64,000 nt of DNA from Pseudomonas frederiksbergensis (lineage in GTDB: Bacteria > Pseudomonadota > Gammaproteobacteria > Pseudomonadales > Pseudomonadaceae), in contig NZ_MOBM01000005.1 in assembly GCF_003732275.1 (NCBI RefSeq), forward strand, positions 62,001 through 126,000. The letters run 5' to 3'. Of the stretch, positions 41,001 to 48,658 are shown piece by piece. Made by a program: the position numbers and the translations under genes. A model generated the notes under the pieces. The model was not told where the DNA came from. It did not search any database and was given only the letters and a program-made list of their open reading frames with translations. The first letter of the stretch is position 1. Every line of letters begins with the position of its first letter.

Positions 41001-41212
41001 GTGTTGCGGGCCGGTCTCCGGGCTCGCGAGGGGCAGGGCTTGCGCCGAAACCTGCAAGCATCACCTTCCCATGCCGTATGACGGGCACAGTGGATCTGAC
41101 GCTTCACTCGCTTACCGTTGCGGGGGCAGCACCGGACTGACATGGCTTTAGAGTAAAGCACATGATTCACCGGTTTCCCGTTTCACCCTGTGAAGGGCAC
41201 CCGTAACAAGGT
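41001..41212 (-). promoter_or_regulatory. Cobalamin riboswitch controlling cbtB-cbtA-cobE-cobM
   Basis: Read on the minus strand the region begins GGTGCCCTTCACAGGGTGAA and ACGGGAAACCGGTGAA, continues with the conserved CCGGTGCTGCCCCCGCAACG and GGTAAGCGAG, and ends with the GCATGGGAAGGTGATGCTT and GAGCCCGGAGACCGGCC segments. These are the core blocks of the AdoCbl riboswitch in the right order. Confidence 0.93.
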
Positions 41213-41281
41213 GTGTAGGAGAGCATGGGCGGGGGTTGGGCGTCAATTGGCAAGGGTTCTCAACGCGATACCGAGGCGATT

Positions 41282-41349
41282 CCATCGCGAGCAGGCTCGC
41301 TCCCACAGGTGACCGCATTTCAATGTGGGAGCGAGCCTGCTCGCGATGG
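41282..41349. repeat. REPIN (gcgagcctgctcgcgat type) between the two riboswitches
   Basis: Arms CCATCGCGAGCAGGCTCGCT and its inverse around a short spacer of about 20 bp. It lies between the divergent riboswitches, in the region that should hold both promoters. Confidence 0.9.
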
Positions 41350-41405
41350 GGCCGGTGGCGGCGATACAAGACATTGACCCGCCCCCACACGATGCGTAGC
41401 CTTGC

Positions 41406-41600
41406 GCTTTCGAGGTTCTTCGGCATCTGCCGAAGCTAAGAAGGGAACGCGGTCGATGCCGCGGCTGCCCCCGCAACTGTGAACGGTGATGTTCGCTGCC
41501 ACGCCACTGCAAGCCCTGATCCATCAGGTTCGCGGGAAGGCGCAGCAAACGCCAGTCGAACGATTGGCACACCGTCAGCCAGGAGACCTGCCTCGACACA
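41406..41600 (+). promoter_or_regulatory. Cobalamin riboswitch controlling cobW-cobN-chlI
   Basis: Plus-strand blocks in order: AGGTTCTTCGGC with AAGAAGGGAACGCGGT, GGCTGCCCCCGCAACTGTGA, GCCACGCCACTGC, GCGGGAAGGCGCAGCAAAC and CGTCAGCCAGGAGACCTGCC. This is the AdoCbl riboswitch consensus. The cobW start is ~108 bp downstream. Confidence 0.93.
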
Positions 41601-41708
41601 GATTCTCACTACAACCGGGCGGGGTGATCCGGTGGCGGAACTCTTGCGCGCGCACCTGCCGCTGCGATTGTCGTCCCGTATGCCCGCCACCTTGCCAAAG
41701 GGCATCCG

Positions 41709-42770
41709 ATGAAAACACTGGCCAAACTCCCCGTCACCATCGTTACCGGCTTCCTCGGCTCGGGCAAAACCACCTTGCTGCGCCACATGCTCGACAACGC
41801 CCAGGGCCGTCGCATCGCGGTGATCGTCAACGAGTTCGGCGAGCTGGGCATCGACGGCGAAATCCTCAAGCAGTGCTCGATCGGTTGCACTGAAGAAGAA
41901 GCCAACGGTCGCGTCTACGAACTGGCCAACGGCTGCCTGTGCTGCACGGTTCAGGAAGAATTCTTCCCGGTGATGCGCGAACTGGTCGCTCGTCGCGGCG
42001 ACCTCGACCACATCCTCATCGAAACTTCGGGCCTGGCCCTGCCAAAACCTTTGGTTCAAGCCTTCCAGTGGCCAGAAATCCGCAGCGCCTGCACCGTTGA
42101 CGCGGTGATCACCGTGGTCGACAGCCCGGCCGTCGCTGCTGGCACCTTCGCTGCGTTCCCGGATCAGGTCGATGCCATGCGCAAACTCGATCCGAACCTG
42201 GACCACGAATCGCCACTGCACGAGCTGTTCGCCGACCAACTGGCCAGCGCTGACCTGGTGATCCTCAACAAGGCCGACCTGATCAGCGCTGAGGACTTGG
42301 CCCGCGTGCGCCTGGAAGTCGCTGAAGAACTGCCGCCAGCGGTGAAAGTCATCGAAGCCAGCAGCGGTCGTCTGCCACTGGACGTGCTGATCGGCCTTGG
42401 CGCCGGTTCGGAAGAACACATCGACAGCCGCCACAGCCATCACGATCATCACCATGAAGGTGAAGACGACCATGACCATGACGCGTTTGACTCCATCTCT
42501 ATCGAACTGCCGCAAGCCGACGAAAGCCTGCTGATGGATGCGCTGACTCAATTGGTGGTCCAGCACGGCATCCTGCGGGTCAAGGGCTTTGCGGCGGTGC
42601 CGAACAAGCCGATGCGCCTGCTGATCCAGGGCGTGGGCACGCGTTTCGACAAGCACTTCGACCGTCAGTGGGGCGCTGAAGAAGCGCGCACCACGCGTCT
42701 GGTGTTGATCGGTCAGGATCTGGACGCAGTTCAGCTCGAAGCGCAATTGCGCGCTGCGCTCAGCGTTTAA
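41709..42770 (+). CDS. cobW: CobW, metal-dependent GTPase of cobalamin synthesis
   Basis: 353 residues. Walker A GFLGSGKTT near the N-terminus, the CxCC metal motif C76-L-C78-C79 (NGCLCCTV), the G4 motif LNKADL, then a His/Asp-rich linker at ~242-258 (HSHHDHHHEGEDDHDHD) that can bind metal, and the CobW C-terminal domain. CobW-type COG0523 GTPases deliver metal; in the aerobic pathway the likely client is the cobaltochelatase. It is three bases from cobN and shares its riboswitch. Confidence 0.95.
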   Translation: MKTLAKLPVTIVTGFLGSGKTTLLRHMLDNAQGRRIAVIVNEFGELGIDGEILKQCSIGCTEEEANGRVYELANGCLCCTVQEEFFPVMRELVARRGDLDHILIETSGLALPKPLVQAFQWPEIRSACTVDAVITVVDSPAVAAGTFAAFPDQVDAMRKLDPNLDHESPLHELFADQLASADLVILNKADLISAEDLARVRLEVAEELPPAVKVIEASSGRLPLDVLIGLGAGSEEHIDSRHSHHDHHHEGEDDHDHDAFDSISIELPQADESLLMDALTQLVVQHGILRVKGFAAVPNKPMRLLIQGVGTRFDKHFDRQWGAEEARTTRLVLIGQDLDAVQLEAQLRAALSV

Positions 42771-42773
42771 ATC

Positions 42774-45700
42774 ATGCACCTGCTCAGGACCCAGCCCGGC
42801 GGTTTCGTGTCGGACGACAACATCGCCGACCTTGGACAAACCCCCGCCGAGCTGGTGATCCTGTGCAGCGGCGATTCCAGCCTGGCGTTGCTCGCCGAAG
42901 CGGCGCAACAGTTGCCCGACGATTACCCGAGCGTGCGCCTGGCCAACCCGATGCAGGTGCAGAATCACGCCTCGGTCGATCTCTACGTCGACGAAGTGCT
43001 GCGCCACGCCAAGGTGATTCTGATCTCGCTGCACGGCGGCATCGCCTATTGGCGTTACGGCATCGAGCGTCTGGTGGAATTGTCCGAGCGCGGCGTGCAG
43101 CTGATTCTGGTGCCGGGGGACGATCGCCCGGACCCGGAACTCAGTGACCTGAGCACCGTAACCGCGCAAGACCGCGATCGGCTCTGGCACTTCCTGCGTC
43201 AGGGCGGCATGGCCAACGCGCTCGACCTGTTTCGCTGCCTCGCCAATCGCTGGCTGGGCCGCGACTACCCATGGTCCGAGCCGCAAACCCTGCCACGCAC
43301 CGCGATCTACCACCCGCAAAAAAGCCCCGCAGAACTGAAGAATTGGCAAGCCGACTGGCAAGCTGATCAGCCGGTGGCGGCAGTGCTGTTTTACCGCTCG
43401 CATTTGCAGGCGGCGAACACTGGTTTCATCGATATTTTCTGCCAGCGTTTGCAGGCGGCGGGGTTGAATCCGTTGCCGATTGCGCTGGCCAGTTTGAAAG
43501 AGCCCGGCTGCCTGACGGTGGTCGAGGATTTGCTGGATGAAGTCGAGGCGGGGGTGATTCTCAACACCACCGGTTTCGCCCAGTCCAGCCCCGAAGCGCC
43601 GCACCTGCGGCCGTTTCGCCGCAATATCCCGGTGATTCAGGCGATCTGCGCCCAGGACAATGAACCCGGTTGGCGCGCCAGCGAACAGGGGCTCGGTCCC
43701 CGCGACCTGGCGATGCACATCGCGCTGCCGGAGCTGGACGGGCGAATTATCAGTCGGCCGATCAGCTTCAAGGATCTGGCGTGGCGCAGCGAGCGCAGTC
43801 AGTCCGATGTGGTCTGCTACCGGCCGCAACCTGAACGCATGGATTTTGTCGCCGAACTGGCGCGGCGCTGGACCGATCTGGCGCGGGTGCCCAACAGTGA
43901 AAAACGCATCGCCCTGATCCTCGCCAACTACCCGACTCGCGATGGGCGTATCGGCAACGGCGTGGGTCTCGATACACCGGCCGCCGCACTGAATATCCTC
44001 CGTGCCCTACATGCCGAAGGTTATCCGCTACCGGCCGAGTTGCCGGACAGCGGCACCGCATTGATCCAGCAATTGCTCGGCGGCGTCAGCAATGACCTCG
44101 ACACCCTTGACCAGCGTCCCTGCCATCAAAGCCTCGCGCTGGACGATTACAACCTGATGTTCAACGCGCTGCCCGAGGCTAATCGCCAAGCCGTGCTGGA
44201 GCGCTGGGGCACACCCGAAAACGATCCAATGTTCCGTGGCGGGCGAATGATGATTGCCGGTCTGCGCTTCGGCCTGACCTTCGTCGGCATTCAGCCGGCC
44301 CGGGGTTATCAGGTTGACCCGAGTGCGGTGTATCACGACCCGGACCTGGTGCCGCCTCACGGCTATCTGGCGTTTTATTTCTGGTTGCGCAACACCTACG
44401 GCGCTCACGGCGTGATCCACGTGGGCAAGCACGGCAACCTCGAATGGCTGCCGGGCAAGGGCGTCGGGCTCTCGGAAAACTGCTGGCCGGACGCATTGCT
44501 CGGGCCGCTGCCGAACATCTATCCGTTTATCGTCAACGACCCGGGCGAGGGCGCCCAGGCCAAGCGTCGTACGCAGGCCGTGATCATCGATCACTTGATG
44601 CCGCCACTGACCCGCGCCGAAACCTACGGTCCGCTGCGTAATCTCGAATGGTTGGCCGACGAATATTACGAAGCGCAGTTGCTCGATCCGCGCCGCGCCC
44701 GGGAGTTGCAGCGTGACATCCTGCAACTGGTGCGCGACACGCACATCGACCGTGAACTGCAACTGGACGAGAAGCTCGACAGCGATGCCGATGCGGCGAT
44801 CTGGTTGCCGCGTCTGGACACGTACCTGTGCGATTTGAAGGAGTCGCAGATCCGCGATGGCCTGCACGTGTTTGGCGAGTCGCCGGTAGGGCGGTTGCGA
44901 ATCGATACCTTATTGGCCTTGCTGCGTATTCCTCGCGGCGATGGTCGCGGGGCGCAATCGAGCTTGCTGCGGGCGCTGGCCAAGGCGTTCGTGCTAGGTT
45001 TCGATCCGCTGGATTGCGCACTGGCTGAGCCCTGGAGCGGACCTCGACCGGATGCCTTGTTGTCGATCAACGATGAAGTCTGGCGCACCGCAGGTGATAC
45101 CCGTGAACGTCTGGAACTGTTCGCCGCTCAATTGATCTCGCAGACACTGAGCACGCCTCAAACCGATCCCGGTCCCTGTGGGAGCGAGCCTGCTCGCGAA
45201 TCGGTTGATCATTCAACATTGATGTCGATTGACCCACCGCTTTCGCGAGCAGGCTCGCTCCCACAGGAGAGTGGTTGGTCCGACGTGAGCGCCATCATCG
45301 ACAGCCTGCGCAACGTTGTCGCTCCACGTCTGGACGCCTGCGGCCCGGCAGAAATGCGCGGCTTGCTCGACGCCCTCAGCGGTCGATTCGTCCCCGCCGG
45401 CCCGAGCGGCGCACCGAGTCGCGGCCGTCTGGACGTGCTGCCCACCGGGCGTAATTTCTATTCGGTGGACGTGCGCAACCTGCCGACCACCACCGCATGG
45501 CGCATCGGCTTCCAATCCGCGAACCTGATTCTTGAGCGGCACTTGCAGGACCACGGCGATCACCTGCGGCAGCTCGGCCTGTCGGTCTGGGGCACTGCGA
45601 CCATGCGCACCGGCGGCGACGACATCGCCCAGGCCATGGCGCTGATGGGCGTGCGACCGGTCTGGGCTACCGGCAGCCAGCGCGTCGATGACTTCGAAAT

Positions 45701-46640
45701 TCTGCCGTTGAGTTTGCTGGACCGGCCGCGCGTGGACGTGACCTTGCGCGTCTCCGGATTTTTCCGCGATGCCTTTGCCAACCTGATCCGGCTGTTCGAC
45801 GCCGCTGTGCAAGCGGTCGCCGCGCTGGATGAACCGGACGATCTCAACCCGTTGGCGGCCAAGGTCCGTGCCGAGCGAGAAGCGCTGCTGGAATCCGGTC
45901 TGGATGAAGAAGCGGCGCGGCGGCAGGCCGGCTGGCGCATCTTCGGGGCCAAACCGGGTGCTTACGGCGCGGGCGTGCAGGGCGCCATCGACGGTCGCTT
46001 GTGGCAAAGCCGCGAAGACCTGGCCGAGGTTTACCTGAACTGGGGCGGCTACGCTTACGGCGGCTCCGATGACGGCACCGCCGCCCGCGAACAGTTCGCC
46101 CAGCGCCTGAGCCAGGTACAGGCAGTGCTGCAAAACCAGGACAATCGTGAGCACGACTTGCTCGATTCCAACGATTATTACCAGTTCCAGGGTGGCATGC
46201 TGGCGGCCGTCGAAAGCCTCAGCGGTGAAGCGGCGGCCAGTTATCACGGCGATCATAGTCAGCCGGACTTGCCGAAGATCCGCACGTTGAAGGAAGAGCT
46301 GAACCGGGTGATTCGTTCCCGTGCGGCCAATCCGAAATGGATCGACGGGGTCAAGCGCCATGGCTATAAAGGCGCGTTCGAACTGGCGGCGACGGTCGAT
46401 AACCTGTTTGCGTTCGACGCCACCACGCAGTTGATCGACGACCACCAATATGCGTTGCTGGCGGACGCCTATTTGCTTGATCCAGCGACCCGGGAGTTTG
46501 TCCGCGAACACAATCCCCATGCCCTGCGCGACATGACCGAGCGCATGCTCGAAGCACAGCAGCGGGGAATGTGGAAAGAGCCGGGCGAGTATCGCGAGGC
46601 ACTGGAGAGTTTGTTGCTGGACATAGAAGAAGACGGCTAG
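42774..46640 (+). CDS. cobN: Cobaltochelatase large subunit CobN, with in-frame REPIN
   Basis: 1288 residues, ATG 42774. Conserved CobN/ChlH blocks include ISLHGGIAYWRYG, VGKHGNLEWLPGKGVGLS and FIVNDPGEGAQAKRR. CobN inserts cobalt into hydrogenobyrinate a,c-diamide together with an ATPase/VWA complex, here probably the chlI-VWA products just downstream. Residues ~801-832 are encoded by a REPIN (45175-45267, 93 bp, exactly 31 codons), giving the non-native peptide CGSEPARES...SRAGSLPQ between two conserved regions without breaking the frame. The rest is intact and collinear with the family, so the protein is probably functional. Confidence 0.95.
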   Translation: MHLLRTQPGGFVSDDNIADLGQTPAELVILCSGDSSLALLAEAAQQLPDDYPSVRLANPMQVQNHASVDLYVDEVLRHAKVILISLHGGIAYWRYGIERLVELSERGVQLILVPGDDRPDPELSDLSTVTAQDRDRLWHFLRQGGMANALDLFRCLANRWLGRDYPWSEPQTLPRTAIYHPQKSPAELKNWQADWQADQPVAAVLFYRSHLQAANTGFIDIFCQRLQAAGLNPLPIALASLKEPGCLTVVEDLLDEVEAGVILNTTGFAQSSPEAPHLRPFRRNIPVIQAICAQDNEPGWRASEQGLGPRDLAMHIALPELDGRIISRPISFKDLAWRSERSQSDVVCYRPQPERMDFVAELARRWTDLARVPNSEKRIALILANYPTRDGRIGNGVGLDTPAAALNILRALHAEGYPLPAELPDSGTALIQQLLGGVSNDLDTLDQRPCHQSLALDDYNLMFNALPEANRQAVLERWGTPENDPMFRGGRMMIAGLRFGLTFVGIQPARGYQVDPSAVYHDPDLVPPHGYLAFYFWLRNTYGAHGVIHVGKHGNLEWLPGKGVGLSENCWPDALLGPLPNIYPFIVNDPGEGAQAKRRTQAVIIDHLMPPLTRAETYGPLRNLEWLADEYYEAQLLDPRRARELQRDILQLVRDTHIDRELQLDEKLDSDADAAIWLPRLDTYLCDLKESQIRDGLHVFGESPVGRLRIDTLLALLRIPRGDGRGAQSSLLRALAKAFVLGFDPLDCALAEPWSGPRPDALLSINDEVWRTAGDTRERLELFAAQLISQTLSTPQTDPGPCGSEPARESVDHSTLMSIDPPLSRAGSLPQESGWSDVSAIIDSLRNVVAPRLDACGPAEMRGLLDALSGRFVPAGPSGAPSRGRLDVLPTGRNFYSVDVRNLPTTTAWRIGFQSANLILERHLQDHGDHLRQLGLSVWGTATMRTGGDDIAQAMALMGVRPVWATGSQRVDDFEILPLSLLDRPRVDVTLRVSGFFRDAFANLIRLFDAAVQAVAALDEPDDLNPLAAKVRAEREALLESGLDEEAARRQAGWRIFGAKPGAYGAGVQGAIDGRLWQSREDLAEVYLNWGGYAYGGSDDGTAAREQFAQRLSQVQAVLQNQDNREHDLLDSNDYYQFQGGMLAAVESLSGEAAASYHGDHSQPDLPKIRTLKEELNRVIRSRAANPKWIDGVKRHGYKGAFELAATVDNLFAFDATTQLIDDHQYALLADAYLLDPATREFVREHNPHALRDMTERMLEAQQRGMWKEPGEYREALESLLLDIEEDG
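45175..45267. repeat. REPIN inside the cobN coding sequence
   Basis: Perfect 25-bp inverted arms, CCTGTGGGAGCGAGCCTGCT at the left start and its inverse at the right end. The spacer contains CATTCAACATTGATGTCGAT, related to spacers of the REPINs at 46651 and 37735. The 93-bp length keeps the cobN frame. Confidence 0.93.
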
Positions 46641-46650
46641 TGCGCTTAAA

Positions 46651-46743
46651 CCTGTGGGAGCGGGCTTTTTCGCGAATGCGATGGGTCATTCAATATTGAT
46701 GTTGGCTGACACGCCGCCTTCGCGAGCAAGCCCGCTCCCACAG
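46651..46743. repeat. REPIN (gcgggctt type) between cobN and chlI
   Basis: Arms CCTGTGGGAGCGGGCTTTTT CGCG and CGCGAGCAAGCCCGCTCCCA CAG; the left arm has a small change (TTTTT for TGCT). The spacer has TCATTCAATATTGATGT. Confidence 0.9.
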
Positions 46744-46801
46744 GGATGAAGGTGCCTGTGATATTTGCTGATGGATCACCGACCATGACTGAGATTTGAA
46801 A

Positions 46802-47809
46802 ATGACCGACACCCCCCATTTCCCGCTCTCCGCCGTGGTCGGCGCCGATGACTTGAAACTCGCGCTATACCTGACCGCCATCGACCCGAAAATCGGTGGC
46901 GTGTTGATCGAAGGCCCGCGCGGCATGGCCAAGTCGACCCTGGCCCGAGGCCTGGCAGACCTGTTGGCCAGCGGTCAGTTCGTCACCTTGCCCCTGGGCG
47001 CCACCGAAGAACGATTGGTGGGCACCCTCGACCTCGACGCGGCCCTGAGCGAAGGGCGCGCACAGTTTTCTCCCGGCGTACTGGCAAAAGCCGACGGCGG
47101 CGTGTTGTATGTCGATGAAGTCAATCTACTGCCCGATCACCTCGTGGATTTGCTGCTCGACGTGGCCGCCAGCGGCACCAACCTGATCGAGCGCGACGGG
47201 ATTTCCCATCGGCATTCGGCGAAGTTTGTGCTGATCGGCACCATGAACCCGGAAGAGGGCGAACTGCGTCCGCAATTGCTCGACCGCTTTGGCCTGAACG
47301 TCGCCCTCAGTGGCCACACCGCACCCGCCGAACGCGGCCAGATCATCCGTCGCCGACTGGATTTCGACAGCGACCCGCAAGGGTTCTGCGCCGAGTGGGA
47401 AAGCCAGCAACACGCACTGCGCGAGCGTTGCCAAAAGGCGCGCTCGGCACTGGCGAACATTCCCCTCGACGATGCCGCGCTGGCGCAGATCACCGAGCGT
47501 TGCTTTGCTGCCGGTGTCGATGGCCTGCGAGCCGATCTGGTGTGGTTACGCGCGGCCCGGGCTCATGCGGCATGGCGGGGCGCAAACGCGATCAGCGAGG
47601 ACGATATCGACGCGGTCGCCGAGTTTGCCTTGCGCCATCGTCGTCGCGAACACTCGCCACCGGCGCCGCAACAATCCCAGGCACCGCAGCCGCCCTCCAC
47701 CGGGCATTCGAACCCGAGCGAAGGTCAGGGCCAGTGGGGCGAAATGCCCGCCCAGGCGCTGCCGGTCGGCGCTCGACGTGAAGTGCCGAGCTGGCCAAAA
47801 AAGCCCTAG
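46802..47809 (+). CDS. ChlI-like AAA+ ATPase subunit of the cobalt/magnesium chelatase
   Basis: 335 residues in the zero frame from ATG 46802; an upstream TTG at 46796 is less likely. Walker A is GPRGMAKST (38-46), Walker B GGVLYVDEVNLL, and the sensor region IGTMNPEEGELRPQLLDRF is typical of BchI/ChlI proteins. The C-terminus is a Pro/Gln-rich linker (PPAPQQSQAPQPPSTGHSN) ending at TAG 47807-47809. In this setting it drives CobN. The last codons CCA AAA AAG contain a slippery heptamer; a -1 shift would extend the protein into the VWA domain to give 557 residues. Confidence 0.92.
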   Translation: MTDTPHFPLSAVVGADDLKLALYLTAIDPKIGGVLIEGPRGMAKSTLARGLADLLASGQFVTLPLGATEERLVGTLDLDAALSEGRAQFSPGVLAKADGGVLYVDEVNLLPDHLVDLLLDVAASGTNLIERDGISHRHSAKFVLIGTMNPEEGELRPQLLDRFGLNVALSGHTAPAERGQIIRRRLDFDSDPQGFCAEWESQQHALRERCQKARSALANIPLDDAALAQITERCFAAGVDGLRADLVWLRAARAHAAWRGANAISEDDIDAVAEFALRHRRREHSPPAPQQSQAPQPPSTGHSNPSEGQGQWGEMPAQALPVGARREVPSWPKKP

Positions 47810-47844
47810 GCATTCGCCCTCGATCGGACGCGGGGGCGAATGCC
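47797..47844 (+). promoter_or_regulatory. Putative programmed -1 ribosomal frameshift signal
   Basis: The heptamer A AAA AAG (47797-47803) is in the zero frame of the chlI-like gene, two codons before its stop. After a 5-nt spacer comes an 11-bp perfect stem GGCATTCGCCC (47809-47819) pairing with GGGCGAATGCC (47834-47844), loop 14 nt. A -1 slip leads to the VWA frame, which is open from 47782 to 48474. Confidence 0.72.
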
Positions 47845-48474
47845 AGACCCCGCGCAGGAAGGCTGGATCACGGTAAACAGGGCAAGCATCACGCAGCCCG
47901 TAGCGGATCGATCAATTGGCCCGGCACTTTGCTCAATGGCCGACCGCGTCAACGCGACGATGTGCTGTTTCACCTGCGCACCCGCAGTCCTCATGAATTA
48001 TGGCTGGTGATCGTCGACGCCTCGGCCTCGACACGACGCCATCAAGCGTTGAGCGATGCCAAGGGACTGTTGGCGCAACTGTTCGACGATGCCTATCGAC
48101 AGCGTGCGCGCTTGGCTTTGCTGACCGCCAGCGGTCATGTGCCGAAGTGGCAGGTGCAAGGGTTGAAAGCTTCCGCTGGCTTGCGCGACTGGCTCGAAGG
48201 GCTCGGGGCAGGTGGCGGAACGCCGATGCTGGCGGCGCTGGGCGAGGCAGGGCACTGGCTGGCGGCACGGCAAAAGCGCTTTCCGGCTGAACAGCAACGG
48301 CTGCTGCTGGTGACGGATGGGCGGGTGAAGGAATGGTCAACGTTGCCGGCGCTGGATTGCCCGGGGTTGCTGATCGACATTGAGCGCGGGCCGATTCATC
48401 TTGGCCGGGCAAAGGTGTTGGCAGCGCAGTTGCAGGTTGATTATCGACATATCGATGAGCTGATTTCAGGTTGA
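47803..48474 (+). CDS. VWA (ChlD/CobT-like) domain of the chelatase, -1 frame relative to chlI
   Basis: Encodes a linker (ALGIRPRSDAGANARPRAGR...SINWPGTLL) and a von Willebrand A domain whose MIDAS motif is DASAS (LWLVIVDASAST). The linker has the Arg/Gly-rich pattern that joins the AAA and VWA parts in fused ChlD-type proteins, so coding begins before the first possible conventional start, TTG 47929. No ATG, GTG or TTG lies in frame between the stop at 47779-47781 and 47929. Synthesis by -1 frameshifting from chlI explains this; TTG 47929 would give a 181-residue protein without the linker. It works with CobN and the ATPase. Confidence 0.85.
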   Translation, partial: ALGIRPRSDAGANARPRAGRLDHGKQGKHHAARSGSINWPGTLLNGRPRQRDDVLFHLRTRSPHELWLVIVDASASTRRHQALSDAKGLLAQLFDDAYRQRARLALLTASGHVPKWQVQGLKASAGLRDWLEGLGAGGGTPMLAALGEAGHWLAARQKRFPAEQQRLLLVTDGRVKEWSTLPALDCPGLLIDIERGPIHLGRAKVLAAQLQVDYRHIDELISG

Positions 48475-48497
48475 GTTTTGTGCTGACAGTATTGACC

Positions 48498-48575
48498 CCA
48501 TCGCGAGCAGGCTCGCTCCCACATTTGATCTGCGGCGTTCAAAATCCCATGTGGGAGCGAGCCTGCTCGCGATGG
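48498..48575. repeat. REPIN (gcgagcctgctcgcgat type)
   Basis: Arms CCATCGCGAGCAGGCTCGCT and inverse, short spacer, 24 bp after the VWA stop. Confidence 0.9.
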
Positions 48576-48658
48576 CATCACCTCGGAATCGGATAATCGC
48601 AGTTCATCTGCATCGCTGCCCTATGCTGCTGTAAGCAAGCCAATCACAGGAGTGACCC

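Noticed and set aside
41436..43829. 797-codon frame antisense to cobW/cobN
   Set aside because: It covers two well-supported genes and a riboswitch on the opposite strand.
47809..47844. Stem-loop as a transcription terminator of chlI
   Set aside because: No T-run follows, and the VWA coding sequence continues through it; a frameshift stimulator explains it better.
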